From JAGVGT01 sp963807225 (GTDB taxonomy: Bacteria; Desulfobacterota; Desulfobulbia; Desulfobulbales; JAGXFP01), in contig CAWEAD010000012.1 of assembly GCA_963807225.1 (NCBI GenBank), positions 205,590 to 269,589 on the forward strand: a stretch of DNA of 64,000 nucleotides, read 5' to 3'. The first letter of the stretch is position 1. Every line of letters begins with the position of its first letter. The notes below the pieces were generated by a model that saw nothing but the letters and a program-made list of their open reading frames with translations, was not told where the DNA came from and did no database searches. Position numbers and translations under genes: made by a program. This document shows, one piece after another, positions 18,727-27,083 of the stretch.

Positions 18727-18772
18727 CCGGTGACATATTACGCAATAGGGCAGTTGTGAATTATGTCCCCGG
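18727..18772. repeat. Short inverted repeat CCGGtGACATA / TATGTCCCCGG
   Basis: Ten of eleven arm bases pair across a 24-bp loop. The same CCGGGGACA motif opens the repeat family at 23325, 24842 and 29042, so this may be a minimal or solo end of that element. The rest of 18636-18779 is empty. Confidence 0.5.
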
Positions 18773-18779
18773 AACTCAA

Positions 18780-18912
18780 AGCAAACTGGTTTCTTCCCAG
18801 TCGGTTTGGTCAAATCACGAATTCTGCTCTCTCTCACGTTGATTCGACAAAAGTCAAAAGTCGACTCGCTCCCTCGCCGAATGAGCCAACACAACAAAAA
18901 GGGCAGTCGATG
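18780..18912. repeat. 133-bp direct repeat, right copy
   Basis: Matches 17871-18003. The match ends exactly where the left terminal repeat of the IS3-family element begins (CGTAAGCTTCCC at 18913), so the insertion sequence appears to have landed at or next to the end of this repeat. Confidence 0.92.
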
Positions 18913-18926
18913 CGTAAGCTTCCCTG

Positions 18927-19739
18927 TCAAGTAGGCAGTTGTAAAATAGAGTTCCCAGCGTTCTTTGACATATGTTCAGCAGGTGTATGATCGTCGAGTG
19001 AATCGTGCGGACGTTCCTCGTTGTATTCGATCATCCACCAGTAGGTTGCCTCCCTGACTTCGGCCAGATTGCGGAACAGATACAGGTCGAGCAGTTCGTT
19101 ACGATATGTCCGGTTGAAACGCTCGATGTACGCATTTTGGTTCGGCTCACCAGGCTGGATGTAATGGATCATCATCCCGACTGATTGCGCCCAGTCGATA
19201 AACTCACCACTTAAAAACTCGGGTCCGTTATCGACCCGCAGGAGATTGGGTAGTCCACGGTCCAGGCGAATTTGCTCAAAAACACGGATCAATCGTCTTC
19301 CGGTGATGGACGTATCGATTTCAATCTTCAGCACCTCACGGTTGAAATCGTCGATTACGTTAAAAGTACGGAACCGTTTGCCGGCATATAGCGTATCGCT
19401 CATAAAGTCGGCGGACCAGACCTGGTTGGGTTGCTGGGGCACATGCAATGGCATTTTAACCCGCTTGGGCAAACGCTTCTTGGCTCGGCGCTTCTGGTTC
19501 AGGTTAAGCGCGCAGTAGACACGGTAAACTCGCTTGTGGTTCCAGCGATATCGGTTGCGACGCAAAGCCTTAAAGCACTTCCAAAAGCCCCAGCGGGGAT
19601 GTTTCTCAAGCAAAGCATTGATGGCCTTGATGACCTCGGCGTCACGATCATTACGCTGGGGTGTTCGATAAAAGGCTGCCCGAGATAGGCCGATACAGTT
19701 GCAACTGCGCCGCACTGAAAGCTGATGCTCCGCAACCAT
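18927..19739 (-). CDS. IS3-family transposase OrfB (DDE integrase domain)
   Basis: The 270 residues carry the IS3 DDE core: first Asp in VWSADFMSDTL, second in LRVDNGPEF, and Glu in NAYIERFNRTYRNE, preceded by an HTH_21-like region (GLSRAAFYR, HPRWGFWKCFKALR). It probably functions as the OrfAB fusion made by -1 frameshifting: after the slippery site the OrfB frame is open without a break into the ATG at 19739. The copy looks intact. Confidence 0.95.
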   Translation of the reverse strand: MVAEHQLSVRRSCNCIGLSRAAFYRTPQRNDRDAEVIKAINALLEKHPRWGFWKCFKALRRNRYRWNHKRVYRVYCALNLNQKRRAKKRLPKRVKMPLHVPQQPNQVWSADFMSDTLYAGKRFRTFNVIDDFNREVLKIEIDTSITGRRLIRVFEQIRLDRGLPNLLRVDNGPEFLSGEFIDWAQSVGMMIHYIQPGEPNQNAYIERFNRTYRNELLDLYLFRNLAEVREATYWWMIEYNEERPHDSLDDHTPAEHMSKNAGNSILQLPT

Positions 19740-19771
19740 ATATACAACGGCTTCTCGTTTCTCCGGCAGCC

Positions 19772-20038
19772 TTAAAGCTTTTTTTCGATGAGATCTTTCA
19801 TTGCCCGGTTCTCAAGGGCTATGTCGGCATACATGCGCTTAAACTGGCTCAGCTCTCGCTCCATCTCTTTCAGGCGCTTAAGGTCTGAGGCCTGCATGCC
19901 GCCGTACTTGGATTTCCAGTTATAGTAAGTTGCATCGGAGATACCATGTTTGCGACAGATATCCTTAACCTGCACGCCAGCATCCGCCTCCTTGAGAATG
20001 GACACGATTTGGGTTTCCGAAAAACGTGATCGCTTCAT
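19772..20038 (-). CDS. IS3-family transposase OrfA (HTH)
   Basis: The 88 residues begin MKRSRFSETQIVSILKEADAG, the standard IS3 OrfA start, followed by the helix-turn-helix VKDICRKHGISDATYYNWKSKY and a leucine-zipper-like tail. It ends IEKKL just past the A7G slippery site. It binds the IS ends and contributes the DNA-binding half of OrfAB. Confidence 0.95.
   Translation of the reverse strand: MKRSRFSETQIVSILKEADAGVQVKDICRKHGISDATYYNWKSKYGGMQASDLKRLKEMERELSQFKRMYADIALENRAMKDLIEKKL
19778..19785 (-). other. Programmed -1 frameshift site (A AAA AAG)
   Basis: On the minus strand the OrfA frame reads GAA AAA AAG CTT TAA. Slipping one base back on A AAA AAG continues as GCT TTA AGG CTG CCG and stays open into OrfB, the usual IS3 mechanism for making OrfAB. 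Confidence 0.8.
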
Positions 20039-20108
20039 AAAAGCCTCCTGGTTTCATTGTGCCAGAAAACTCTACTTTTAACATGTCTACGTTTTGGGGA
20101 AGCTTACG

Positions 20109-20589
20109 GGGGGGCATCGACCTGTCTTCTGATTACCCCCGCGGGCCTATTTTTTCAACGAAGTATTTATATTGTCAGGGATGAAGTTATTGGATTTATG
20201 GATTCCCGATCATACGTATCGAGGTGACAGTCATGATTTTATGCTTTTCCGTGGGGTTCACCAGAATGTTATGAAATCATGGCCGTCCCACTGCACACTC
20301 TCCATTACAGAATTTTGGGCAGATCTTGGAATTCGGCGGCCCTTCTGATTGGGCGGGTCTGTGTGTCGATTGAAAAAGGTCAGGCATCTGTAATTCTTTG
20401 TTACGCCAGACACCAGAGCGCAGCTGTCTGGCACGCGTGCCTGCCCGCCTCACCTGTTTTACATCCGGGGCGGGTCGGCAAGCGCGACACGGCTTCTACG
20501 GCGATTTTTCAAGCCGTAGAAGCCGATATAGCTTTTCTGGTACGCCAATTGTGCAGGATCCCAGCGGATTATTGACGGCGGAGTCAGAT
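20109..20589. other. Gene-free stretch with one strong stem-loop
   Basis: No credible gene is seen. A perfect 13-bp inverted repeat, CGGCTTCTACGGC (20490-20502) and GCCGTAGAAGCCG (20513-20525), with a 10-base loop, could act as a terminator for the convergent gene at 20590, although no T-run follows on either strand. Confidence 0.6.
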
Positions 20590-20982
20590 TTACTTTTTCT
20601 CCTGCATCCGTCGCACATGTTCACAGGCCCGGTCGATCTCTCCGGTGAATTTCTCATAATCGAGCTGCAGGCCGTTGATGTAAGTACTCCAGCCGGCGCT
20701 TGACTTTGCGTAATGCAATGCGTCTTCGATTTCCTCCTGCGACGCCCCGTTCAGCTTGGCCACTTCGGTGTGGTAATAAGAGCAATAGCGGCATTTACTG
20801 ATGGCTGAGATGGCGACCCCGATCAACTCCCGATACTTGTTCGGAATAGGCCCTTCGTCGAACTGGACGCGCTTAAAGAGTTTCCACTCCAGTTCCAGCG
20901 AGGAATCAGGGACAGTCTTGAACATGCTCGGCACGAGCCCGAACATTTGCTCGATCTCTTTGTAGATTTCTTCTCTGTTCAT
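20590..20982 (-). CDS. Carboxymuconolactone decarboxylase / AhpD-like protein
   Basis: About 130 residues; the ATG at 20982 is chosen because AAGGAG lies nine bases before it. The family signature is present: a redox-type CXXC with a following His (SKCRYCSYYHTEVAK), then GASQEEIEDAL. AhpD-like members relay electrons to peroxiredoxins; others have no known role. No peroxiredoxin gene is adjacent, so the function is open. Confidence 0.85.
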   Translation of the reverse strand: MNREEIYKEIEQMFGLVPSMFKTVPDSSLELEWKLFKRVQFDEGPIPNKYRELIGVAISAISKCRYCSYYHTEVAKLNGASQEEIEDALHYAKSSAGWSTYINGLQLDYEKFTGEIDRACEHVRRMQEKK

Positions 20983-21046
20983 TTTCGGGTTCTCCTTCAT
21001 TTGTTTATGGTTGCGAGCGCTTGGTATTCATTTCCCTGCTTTGGCA

Positions 21047-23029
21047 TCACGCCCAGGTCAAGCCGGCACTCTCTACAGCCGAACGGTTTGCCAGCACCAT
21101 AACCTCGGACGGTCCGATCAGCCATTGATCCAGGCCAACGAAATGCCACCTGTCATCCTCGGTCTGGTCAAGATCGATCCTGGCGCCCGGCTGCATATCC
21201 TCGGGAGCCGCCGGGTCGGTATTGGCCACCACCTGCAGCCCTTCCCGCGACAGACGTTGATCGGCCACAACCCGTCCGCCGCGCCGCTCGAGCCCATGCG
21301 GGTTGATCACCACCAATACCTCCTGGTCGTCGAATACCCGCGACCAGGCGATGATCTGGCCATGATCCGGGAAGGCGAAGGGATAACTCAGATAGGAAAT
21401 CTCACGCTGGTATTGCCGGCCGCGCTGCAACGGCTTGAACCGCCTGCGCACTTGCGTCAACTGGGCAATCCGGAGGTAGGACGGATGATTGGGGTTGAAG
21501 ACATGCCAACCGGCCGTGCCGTGCGGGCCGAAACCTTCGATCTGCTCAACATTCCCCTGAATTCCCGACCAGCCCGCGGCTAGGGGATGCTCCGGGCCGA
21601 ACATCGCTTCCCGCAGCAGGCAGTCATGTCTGCCCCAATTATCTACATAGTGCCGCTGGTCCGTCTCGACTCCACCAGCCAGGCCTTGTTCTATGCCGTA
21701 GTAAAGGCAGGGAATGCCCATGGAAAAGAGTTGCAGGGCGACAACCGCCGCTCCCTGGTGGTCATTGGAGGCGTCGGCGGCCAGCCGCACTTTTGCTCCG
21801 AAAACATGGTCGTGGTCGTTGCTGATGCTCAGGTGCCGGGAGCCCCAGTTACGGTGCGAGCCCATGCCCGGATCGAAGGGGTCGAAGCCGGCGAAGAAAT
21901 CGGCGGCGGCTTGCAGCCCTTTGCCGACATTGCAGATGGCCTCGCGCTGTTCCCCGATATCCAAGCAGGCATTCAGGTTGCGACCGGTTATATCGAGGTA
22001 GCGGTCCTGGGCGGTGTTGCCACCCGCCACCTCGGCGACGAGGAAGAAGTCGTCTTTGCCGAGATCCTCGGCATACTCCTTCAGGGCGTTGCAGAAATTC
22101 CGGGCCTGCTTGAGGGTCACGTGCTTGAAGGTGTCGATACGGTAGCCGTCGAGATCGGCAAGGGCGATCCAGTATTGGTACGCCAGAATCAGGGCCTGGA
22201 AGGCATCGCCGGCGAACAGGTTCATTTTGCGCAGGTTTTCGAAGTCGGTGCGCTTGTGTTCGGCATTGTCGTCGTTGATATCGCCGCCGCCCAGATTGCC
22301 GCAACCCGCCCGCAGGTAACAAGATGCGGCCTGCAAGTCGCGCGGCCAGACACTGTCGTCCTTCTCCAGGGTCTGGCCGGGATCGGTAATCGAGGTACCG
22401 TAACCGTTGCGCGGCCAGACCGGACTGTAACTGCCGAAGGGAGGAAGATAGGGCGGTTTAAAGACATCCCCGGCACTAGAGTCGTACAGCCAGTTGCAGC
22501 CGGAGTGATTGAAGATTATATCGAGAATTACATACATCCCGGCCGCATGGGCCGCATCCACCAGGTCAACCAGATCGCGCCGGCTACCGAATCGCGATTC
22601 GATGTCGAGGAAGTTCTGAATGCCGTAGCCATGATAGGTGTTCTCTTCGACGCGCTGGCGAAACACCGGCGCGATCCACAGGGTTGTCACGCCCAGATCG
22701 GCAAGGTAGGAAAGCTTGGATCGTATTCCTTTGATCGTGCCGCCCTGGAAACATTCGGCTCCCGATTTTTGCCAGTCGTCCCAGCGCCAGCCTGGCCCGC
22801 GCAGGGAACGGATATGCGCAATCCCGGCCTGAGTGCTGAGATCGTATTGCAAAAGCCGTTCGGGCTGTTCCAGTCCGTTCGAAAAGCGGTCCGGCAGGAG
22901 AAAATAGAAAACCTGGTCGCGCCAGTCGCTGGGCGATGAGGTGTACCGATCCCGTTGCGGCCATTTGTCAAGCGCTTCCGATAAACTGCGGGGTGGGGGG
23001 GCGGCAAGGATGGTATCGAGGTTATGCAT
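21047..23029 (-). CDS. GH13 alpha-amylase-family enzyme
   Basis: About 660 residues from the ATG at 23029 (RBS GGAGG six bases upstream; the longer frame has no RBS). It has no signal peptide, so is probably cytoplasmic. GH13 regions are clear: DIIFNH (I), DGYRIDTFKH with the nucleophile Asp (II), FFLVAEVAG with the Glu (III) and SNDHD (IV). FYFLLPDRFSNG near the start and the C-terminal beta domain resemble maltodextrin-acting amylases. It likely degrades intracellular glycogen or maltodextrin, complementing the branching-type gene at 1620, but specificity cannot be read. It is monocistronic in appearance. Confidence 0.9.
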   Translation of the reverse strand: MHNLDTILAAPPPRSLSEALDKWPQRDRYTSSPSDWRDQVFYFLLPDRFSNGLEQPERLLQYDLSTQAGIAHIRSLRGPGWRWDDWQKSGAECFQGGTIKGIRSKLSYLADLGVTTLWIAPVFRQRVEENTYHGYGIQNFLDIESRFGSRRDLVDLVDAAHAAGMYVILDIIFNHSGCNWLYDSSAGDVFKPPYLPPFGSYSPVWPRNGYGTSITDPGQTLEKDDSVWPRDLQAASCYLRAGCGNLGGGDINDDNAEHKRTDFENLRKMNLFAGDAFQALILAYQYWIALADLDGYRIDTFKHVTLKQARNFCNALKEYAEDLGKDDFFLVAEVAGGNTAQDRYLDITGRNLNACLDIGEQREAICNVGKGLQAAADFFAGFDPFDPGMGSHRNWGSRHLSISNDHDHVFGAKVRLAADASNDHQGAAVVALQLFSMGIPCLYYGIEQGLAGGVETDQRHYVDNWGRHDCLLREAMFGPEHPLAAGWSGIQGNVEQIEGFGPHGTAGWHVFNPNHPSYLRIAQLTQVRRRFKPLQRGRQYQREISYLSYPFAFPDHGQIIAWSRVFDDQEVLVVINPHGLERRGGRVVADQRLSREGLQVVANTDPAAPEDMQPGARIDLDQTEDDRWHFVGLDQWLIGPSEVMVLANRSAVESAGLTWA

Positions 23030-23324
23030 GATTGACCTCCATGCTTTGCCAGATGGACAAAATTCCAAGCAACTATTTGAAGTTCTTGGTTTGAAGTCGC
23101 CGGGAAGGGCGATCTTTCAAGACCTGATCAACCATTTTTCCCGATATCCGATCTGGGCATTACTCTCTCTGTTTGTAAAAAGGCTAGGCCTTGGCAGCGG
23201 GTGATGTCCAGAAAAATTTTATCAGCATAATGTATGCGGGACCGGGTCAATTCCCGCTCTCGGTTTTCTGATGAAAACCACGTCAAATCAGGGAAAGGAT
23301 CTGCTGTGATTGGAAGCTTTCCTG

Positions 23325-23880
23325 AATTCCGGGGACACAATACTCAATTGCCAGTCAACATATTTCCAAAACATCTTGCCAGTATAGAAGCATTGGGTAC
23401 ATGCCGCTTTTCCGTATGGTGCTTGATGTTCGTCCTTTATCGTGAAAAACATCACCCAAACCGGACGATGGTGTCACAAAAAATCTCCGGGTCGATGGAA
23501 AATGAAAAAACGTTTCTTGTTAACTTCTCCGCTCTCCGCTCCCGGGCTGAAAACAATGGTGCCCGGTCGGTTATACTCCGTCACCGGGCTAGGGCTTGCG
23601 GGGTGGGACTTTGTCCAAGGTGTTGTGATATCCTTCCGGAAGAGGCTGCCCGTTCCTCCTCAATATTTTGCGGGACCGCCGCAGTGATCGAGCGGATGGC
23701 GGCAATCAGTCGGCCGGCTGGATCAAACAAGGCCAGCGGAGGGACGGGGGCCAGCGGGGGGAAGTGAATGGTGGCAAAAGGGCGTAGAACTACTTTATGG
23801 AGTAGCCCATTCATCGACTTCCGGTATGCGACCGGTCTGGGAGTGAGCGGTTACTTGTAGCTACACGGGAGAATAGGTAA
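23325..23880 (+). repeat. Dispersed repeat family R, copy 1 (about 556 bp)
   Basis: Starts ATTCCGGGGACACAATACTC and ends CTACACGGGAGAATAGGTAA. The centre (GATGGTGTCACAAAAAATCT through GGATCAAACAAGGCCAGCGG) is 90% or more identical to the copies at 24842 and 29042. Several frames stay open in it, with cysteine-rich translations I do not recognise. Together with copy 2 in the same orientation it brackets the HigBA module. The flanks 23030-23324 hold no gene. Confidence 0.85.
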
Positions 23881-23951
23881 GGAGTACTTAAGGGACGTTC
23901 CTCATATTTATACTTTCTTGATTTGTTTAGTTAATCTTATGCTACGTCGAT

Positions 23952-23989
23952 GGGGGCAGGCCTGACATTTTGATATTCGGCCTGCCCCC
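23952..23989. terminator. Perfect 11-bp stem-loop GGGGGCAGGCC / GGCCTGCCCCC
   Basis: The arms at 23952-23962 and 23979-23989 pair perfectly over a 16-base AT-rich loop. It lies between repeat copy 1 and the HigBA operon with no gene close by on either side. It is terminator-like but lacks a clear U-tract. Confidence 0.5.
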
Positions 23990-24087
23990 TTGCCAGTAAT
24001 CTAGCTGCGCTTTGACATGTACGACCGGACCCAAGCCTTGCTTGGCTCTTGCTTTACCTGATCTCGCCATGGTACCAGAATCCAATC

Positions 24088-24110
24088 AAGAAGACCGCCC
24101 CGTGGGGCGG
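24088..24110 (-). terminator. Rho-independent-type terminator after higA
   Basis: On the minus strand CCGCCCC-AC-GGGGCGG is followed by TCTTCTT, twelve bases after the higA stop. Confidence 0.65.
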
Positions 24111-24121
24111 CCTTTGAATCG

Positions 24122-24472
24122 TCAGGCTGCGTCTATCAGGCTTTCGTAGGGGATGCCCAGCCCTTTGTGCAGGCGCTTGATCTGTGGCAGTGAAAGGGGG
24201 CGCTTGCGGCTTAGCACCTCACTGACCCGACTCTTGGGGCCGAGGTATTTCTCCAACGCCTTCCTGTCCAGATTCATTTGGTCCGCCCTGAAAAGGATGG
24301 CCTCCACCGGGTCCGAGGCAGGAATCGGGTAATGTTTTTCTTCGTAGGCCTCGACCAGAACCAGGAGAATATCCAGTTCGTCTCCCTCGGCCGTGTCCGG
24401 TTCGGCGCCCCAAAGTTCATCGATCCGCGCCAAGGCAGCCTGGTAGGTTCGCTCGTCTTTAATCGGCTTCAT
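24122..24472 (-). CDS. higA: HigA-type HTH antitoxin
   Basis: The 116 residues have an acidic N-terminal half (YQAALARIDELWGAE, DELDILLVLVEAYEEKHY) and a C-terminal helix-turn-helix (ALEKYLGPKSRVSEVLSRKR), the layout of HigA proteins that pair with HigB_toxin-family toxins. It follows the toxin with a four-base overlap, the inverted gene order typical of higBA. It would neutralise HigB and repress through the palindrome at 24780-24796. Confidence 0.9.
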   Translation of the reverse strand: MKPIKDERTYQAALARIDELWGAEPDTAEGDELDILLVLVEAYEEKHYPIPASDPVEAILFRADQMNLDRKALEKYLGPKSRVSEVLSRKRPLSLPQIKRLHKGLGIPYESLIDAA

Positions 24473-24771
24473 TCGATCACCTCGACATCCACGGCATCAT
24501 ATTCGGCATGGGTACCGACAAACTTGATAAACATTGCCTGCCGGCGATAATCCATGGCACAAACGATGCGGTAATCATTCCCCTTCACATTGAACACGAC
24601 CCTGTTGTTCCCGACTATAGAGGCATGTCCGAAGGTGTTCTTCACATCCTGCGGAGCCTGCCAAGTCTGACGAAGGCAAAAGTGATACCATTCCGTCAGA
24701 TATGGCTGGGCTTTCTCGTTACCCGGACGCTCCCAGTATTTCCTTAGCCTGCTCTTGGCGATTATCCTCAT
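24469..24771 (-). CDS. higB: HigB-type mRNA interferase toxin
   Basis: The 100 residues start MRIIAKSRLRKYWERPGNEKAQ and contain WQAPQDVKNTFGHASIVGNNRVVFNV followed in the fold by YRIVCAMDYRRQAMFIKFVGTHAEYD, all standard for the HigB_toxin family (ribosome-dependent mRNA cleavage). It is the first gene of the higBA operon, and its ATG lies eight bases from the palindromic operator. Repeat copies R1 and R2 flank the operon. Confidence 0.93.
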   Translation of the reverse strand: MRIIAKSRLRKYWERPGNEKAQPYLTEWYHFCLRQTWQAPQDVKNTFGHASIVGNNRVVFNVKGNDYRIVCAMDYRRQAMFIKFVGTHAEYDAVDVEVIE

Positions 24772-24779
24772 CGCACCAG

Positions 24780-24796
24780 GTTACCAAAATGGTAAC
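24780..24796 (-). promoter_or_regulatory. Palindromic operator GTTACCAaaaTGGTAAC upstream of higB
   Basis: A perfect 7-bp arm palindrome with a 3-base centre sits 8-25 bases upstream of the higB start, the expected position for a HigA binding site. Confidence 0.65.
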
Positions 24797-24841
24797 TTCC
24801 TTTGGGGGTTTTGTCAATACGCCAACCGGTCGCAGCCGATG

Positions 24842-25322
24842 GAGTTCCGGGGAGACAATAGAATGGTTTTTTCCGCCAGGCGCTTGATCTTCATTCTGTG
24901 TCGGAAAAACATAACCAAACAGAGCGATGGTGTCACAAAAAATCTCCGGGTCAATGGAGAATGAAAGGGCGTTTCTTGGTAACTTTTCTGCTCTACGCCC
25001 CCGTGCTGAAAACAATGGTGCCAGGCCGATTATACTCCGTTACCGGGCTAGGGCTTGCGGGGTGGGACTTTGTCCAAGGTGTTGTGATATCCTTCCGGAA
25101 GAGGCTGCTTTTTCCTCCTCAATATTTTGCGGGACCACCTCAGTGATCGAGCGGATGGCGGCAATCTGTCGGCCGGCCGGATCAAACAAGGCCAGCGGGA
25201 GGAAGTGAATGGTGGCAAAAGGGCGTAGAACTACTTTATGGAGTAACCCATTCATCGACTTCCGGTATGCGACCGGTCCGGGAGTGAGCGGTTACTTTGT
25301 AGCTACACGGGAGAATAGGTAA
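24842..25322 (+). repeat. Dispersed repeat family R, copy 2 (about 481 bp)
   Basis: Opens GAGTTCCGGGGAGACAAT and ends CTACACGGGAGAATAGGTAAG. The first 60 bp are diverged and shortened relative to copy 1; the rest matches closely, apart from loss of a 17-bp GGGACGGGGGCCAGCGG insert. The stretch 25323-25464 after it holds no gene. Confidence 0.85.
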
Positions 25323-25464
25323 GTACATGTGCGAATATGTACTCCGAGGCTGCTATGGGCGGGCTGGGGCACATGGCGGCGAAGTTCGGCGCTGCGTGTG
25401 GCTATTTTTTTTAAGTAGTGAGAAGGCATCGTTCCCCGCTCACTGCGATGAAGGGGTTGGCTGA

Positions 25465-26082
25465 TTGGTGCGCCATAAGCGATTGAAGGCCTATAAACTC
25501 CTTGCCAGAGCCGAACTGCCGCACGACACGGTTACGCTCGCTTGCAGTTTGATAGGCAAGATATTGGTGCGGGAAACGACCGAGGGCATAATCAGCGGAC
25601 GTATCGTCGAGACTGAAGCCTATCCCGTCGGTGACCCTGCAGGCCACGCCTATCGTGGAATGACGGCACGCAATCGCTCGCTTTTCCTAAGCCCCGGGTA
25701 CGCCTACGTCTATATGGTCTATGGTAAGTCGTACATGCTCAACGTTTCGAGCGAAATCGCAGGCGTTGGCGCCGGTGTTCTAATCAGAGCGCTCGAGCCG
25801 TTGGAGGGCATACCGTTCATGGAGCGTAATCGCGGCACTCAGAATCTGTACCAACTAACGCGAGGGCCGGGGCGCCTGGCTCTGGCGCTTCAGATCGATC
25901 ACCGCCTGGATGGCACCGACCTCTGTCGGAACGGACCTCTATGGCTCGCTAGCGACGACCAACAGCGGGCGGAAATCGGCAGAAGCGTACGAATCGGAAT
26001 TTCACGTGGAGCCGACCTATTGTTACGTTTCTTCGTCCGCGGCAGTCACTTCGTTAGCGGTCCGAGCGCGTTGAACCGTTAG
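25465..26082 (+). CDS. DNA-3-methyladenine glycosylase (AAG/MPG family)
   Basis: About 205 residues from TTG 25465 or GTG 25468 (RBS AAGGGG upstream). The fold landmarks are LACSLIGKILVRET, the catalytic Glu in GRIVETEAYPVGDPAGHAYRG, the MTARNRSLFLSPGYAYVYMV pattern, MLNVSSE and TRGPGRLALALQID. The enzyme excises alkylated purines as a monofunctional glycosylase in base-excision repair. It stands alone between repeats and an SDR gene, so was probably acquired with the accessory region. Confidence 0.93.
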   Translation: MVRHKRLKAYKLLARAELPHDTVTLACSLIGKILVRETTEGIISGRIVETEAYPVGDPAGHAYRGMTARNRSLFLSPGYAYVYMVYGKSYMLNVSSEIAGVGAGVLIRALEPLEGIPFMERNRGTQNLYQLTRGPGRLALALQIDHRLDGTDLCRNGPLWLASDDQQRAEIGRSVRIGISRGADLLLRFFVRGSHFVSGPSALNR

Positions 26083-26264
26083 AGAAACTCGACTCCCCTT
26101 AGTACAGCGAATAAATCAAATATTCGCTGAGAGCCGACCTTCATTTCTTCCCACACATCGCATTCATGACAATTCCGAATGCGATAGCGAATTCATCTCG
26201 AAACGATTGACCCGTTGCTTGCGAGCTCACAGAACCGAACTCAGAGTTATGGCAGTACAGGTAG

Positions 26265-26981
26265 CTACCAACGGCCGGCGTGAGCGCCACCATCCACGTG
26301 GATTACCTCTCCGGTTACATGACCTGCCTGTGCCAGGTAGAGAACAGCACCGACAATGTCTTTTACCTCCGCCATTTTCCCCATTGGCTGCAAGGTCTTA
26401 AGAAAGTCTTTGGGATCATTCTTGTGCAGTGGTGTATCCACGATGCCCGGGGCTACGGCGTTGAAGCGGATACCTTCTTTCGCATACTCGATTGCGAGGC
26501 TTCGGGTAACTGAATTCAGGCCACCTTTCGTAATCATCGAAACCGAGGCATTTATGCCGGCGATCGGCTGATCTGCAAGCGCCGCGGTGATGCTCACAAC
26601 GTTCCCCGATTTCTGTTTCAGCATCTGTTTTACAGTGAGCTGAGTGATGTAAATGAATCCCAGCAGATTGGTCGAGACTAAGGCATTGAAGTCCTCGGTA
26701 GTAAAGTCCGTGAAGGGCTTGACGTAGTAGATACCGGCGTTATTCACCAGAACATCGATGGTTCCGAAGTGCTTGATGGCTGCTTCGACAGCTTTGGCAG
26801 AGGTCTCCTGCTTACCTATATCGCCATCGACAAGAACCAGGCTGGGTGAGGCAGTCAACAATTTACTGACTTTACGCGAAGTTGCGACGACGTTATACCC
26901 CCCCTTCAGGAAGGCCTCGACCAAACCCGCACCAATACCCTGTCCTGCTCCCGTGATGATTGCTGTTTTTCTGTCTGACAT
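26265..26981 (-). CDS. Short-chain dehydrogenase-like protein lacking the catalytic Tyr
   Basis: The 238 residues show a Rossmann fold with cofactor motif TGAGQGIG, LVNNAG, and a C-terminal VTGEVIHVDGGAHAG. In the active site the usual YxxxK reads SMITK, so the proton-donating Tyr is Ser; the Lys and an upstream Ser (VVSITAAL) remain. Cofactor binding is likely but classical oxidoreductase chemistry is doubtful. RBS GGAGG precedes the ATG. The next gene on the same strand, an alpha/beta hydrolase, starts about 1 kb upstream. Confidence 0.88.
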   Translation of the reverse strand: MSDRKTAIITGAGQGIGAGLVEAFLKGGYNVVATSRKVSKLLTASPSLVLVDGDIGKQETSAKAVEAAIKHFGTIDVLVNNAGIYYVKPFTDFTTEDFNALVSTNLLGFIYITQLTVKQMLKQKSGNVVSITAALADQPIAGINASVSMITKGGLNSVTRSLAIEYAKEGIRFNAVAPGIVDTPLHKNDPKDFLKTLQPMGKMAEVKDIVGAVLYLAQAGHVTGEVIHVDGGAHAGRW

Positions 26982-27083
26982 ACATACCTCCTTTGTTTGA
27001 AAGTAAGTCGCCGGGTTATGTCTTAATGGTTACCAGCCGGCGTTCTCATAGCGGCAGCGTCCGACATGCCGTGCCAGGAACCC

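Larger units (their letters stand above)
18913..20108 (-). mobile_element. IS3-family insertion sequence, about 1.2 kb
   Basis: Twelve-base perfect terminal inverted repeats CGTAAGCTTCCC lie at 18913-18924 and, inverted, at 20097-20108; a second inner pair (TGTaAAAtAGAGTT / TGTTAAAAGTAGAGTT) supports the ends. Inside are orfA and orfB on the minus strand with an A7G slippery site. The exact outer bases are uncertain, since a CCGTAAG / TGCGTAAG mismatch prevents extension, and I see no clear target duplication. Confidence 0.85.

Noticed and set aside
20279..20703. 98- and 101-codon plus-strand frames
   Set aside because: No RBS, no family pattern, and the second overlaps the AhpD-like gene.
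26079..26085. GTTAGAG at the end of the glycosylase gene, resembling an attC core
   Set aside because: Similar to the 17531 palindrome but without a recognisable R'' and L'' pair.
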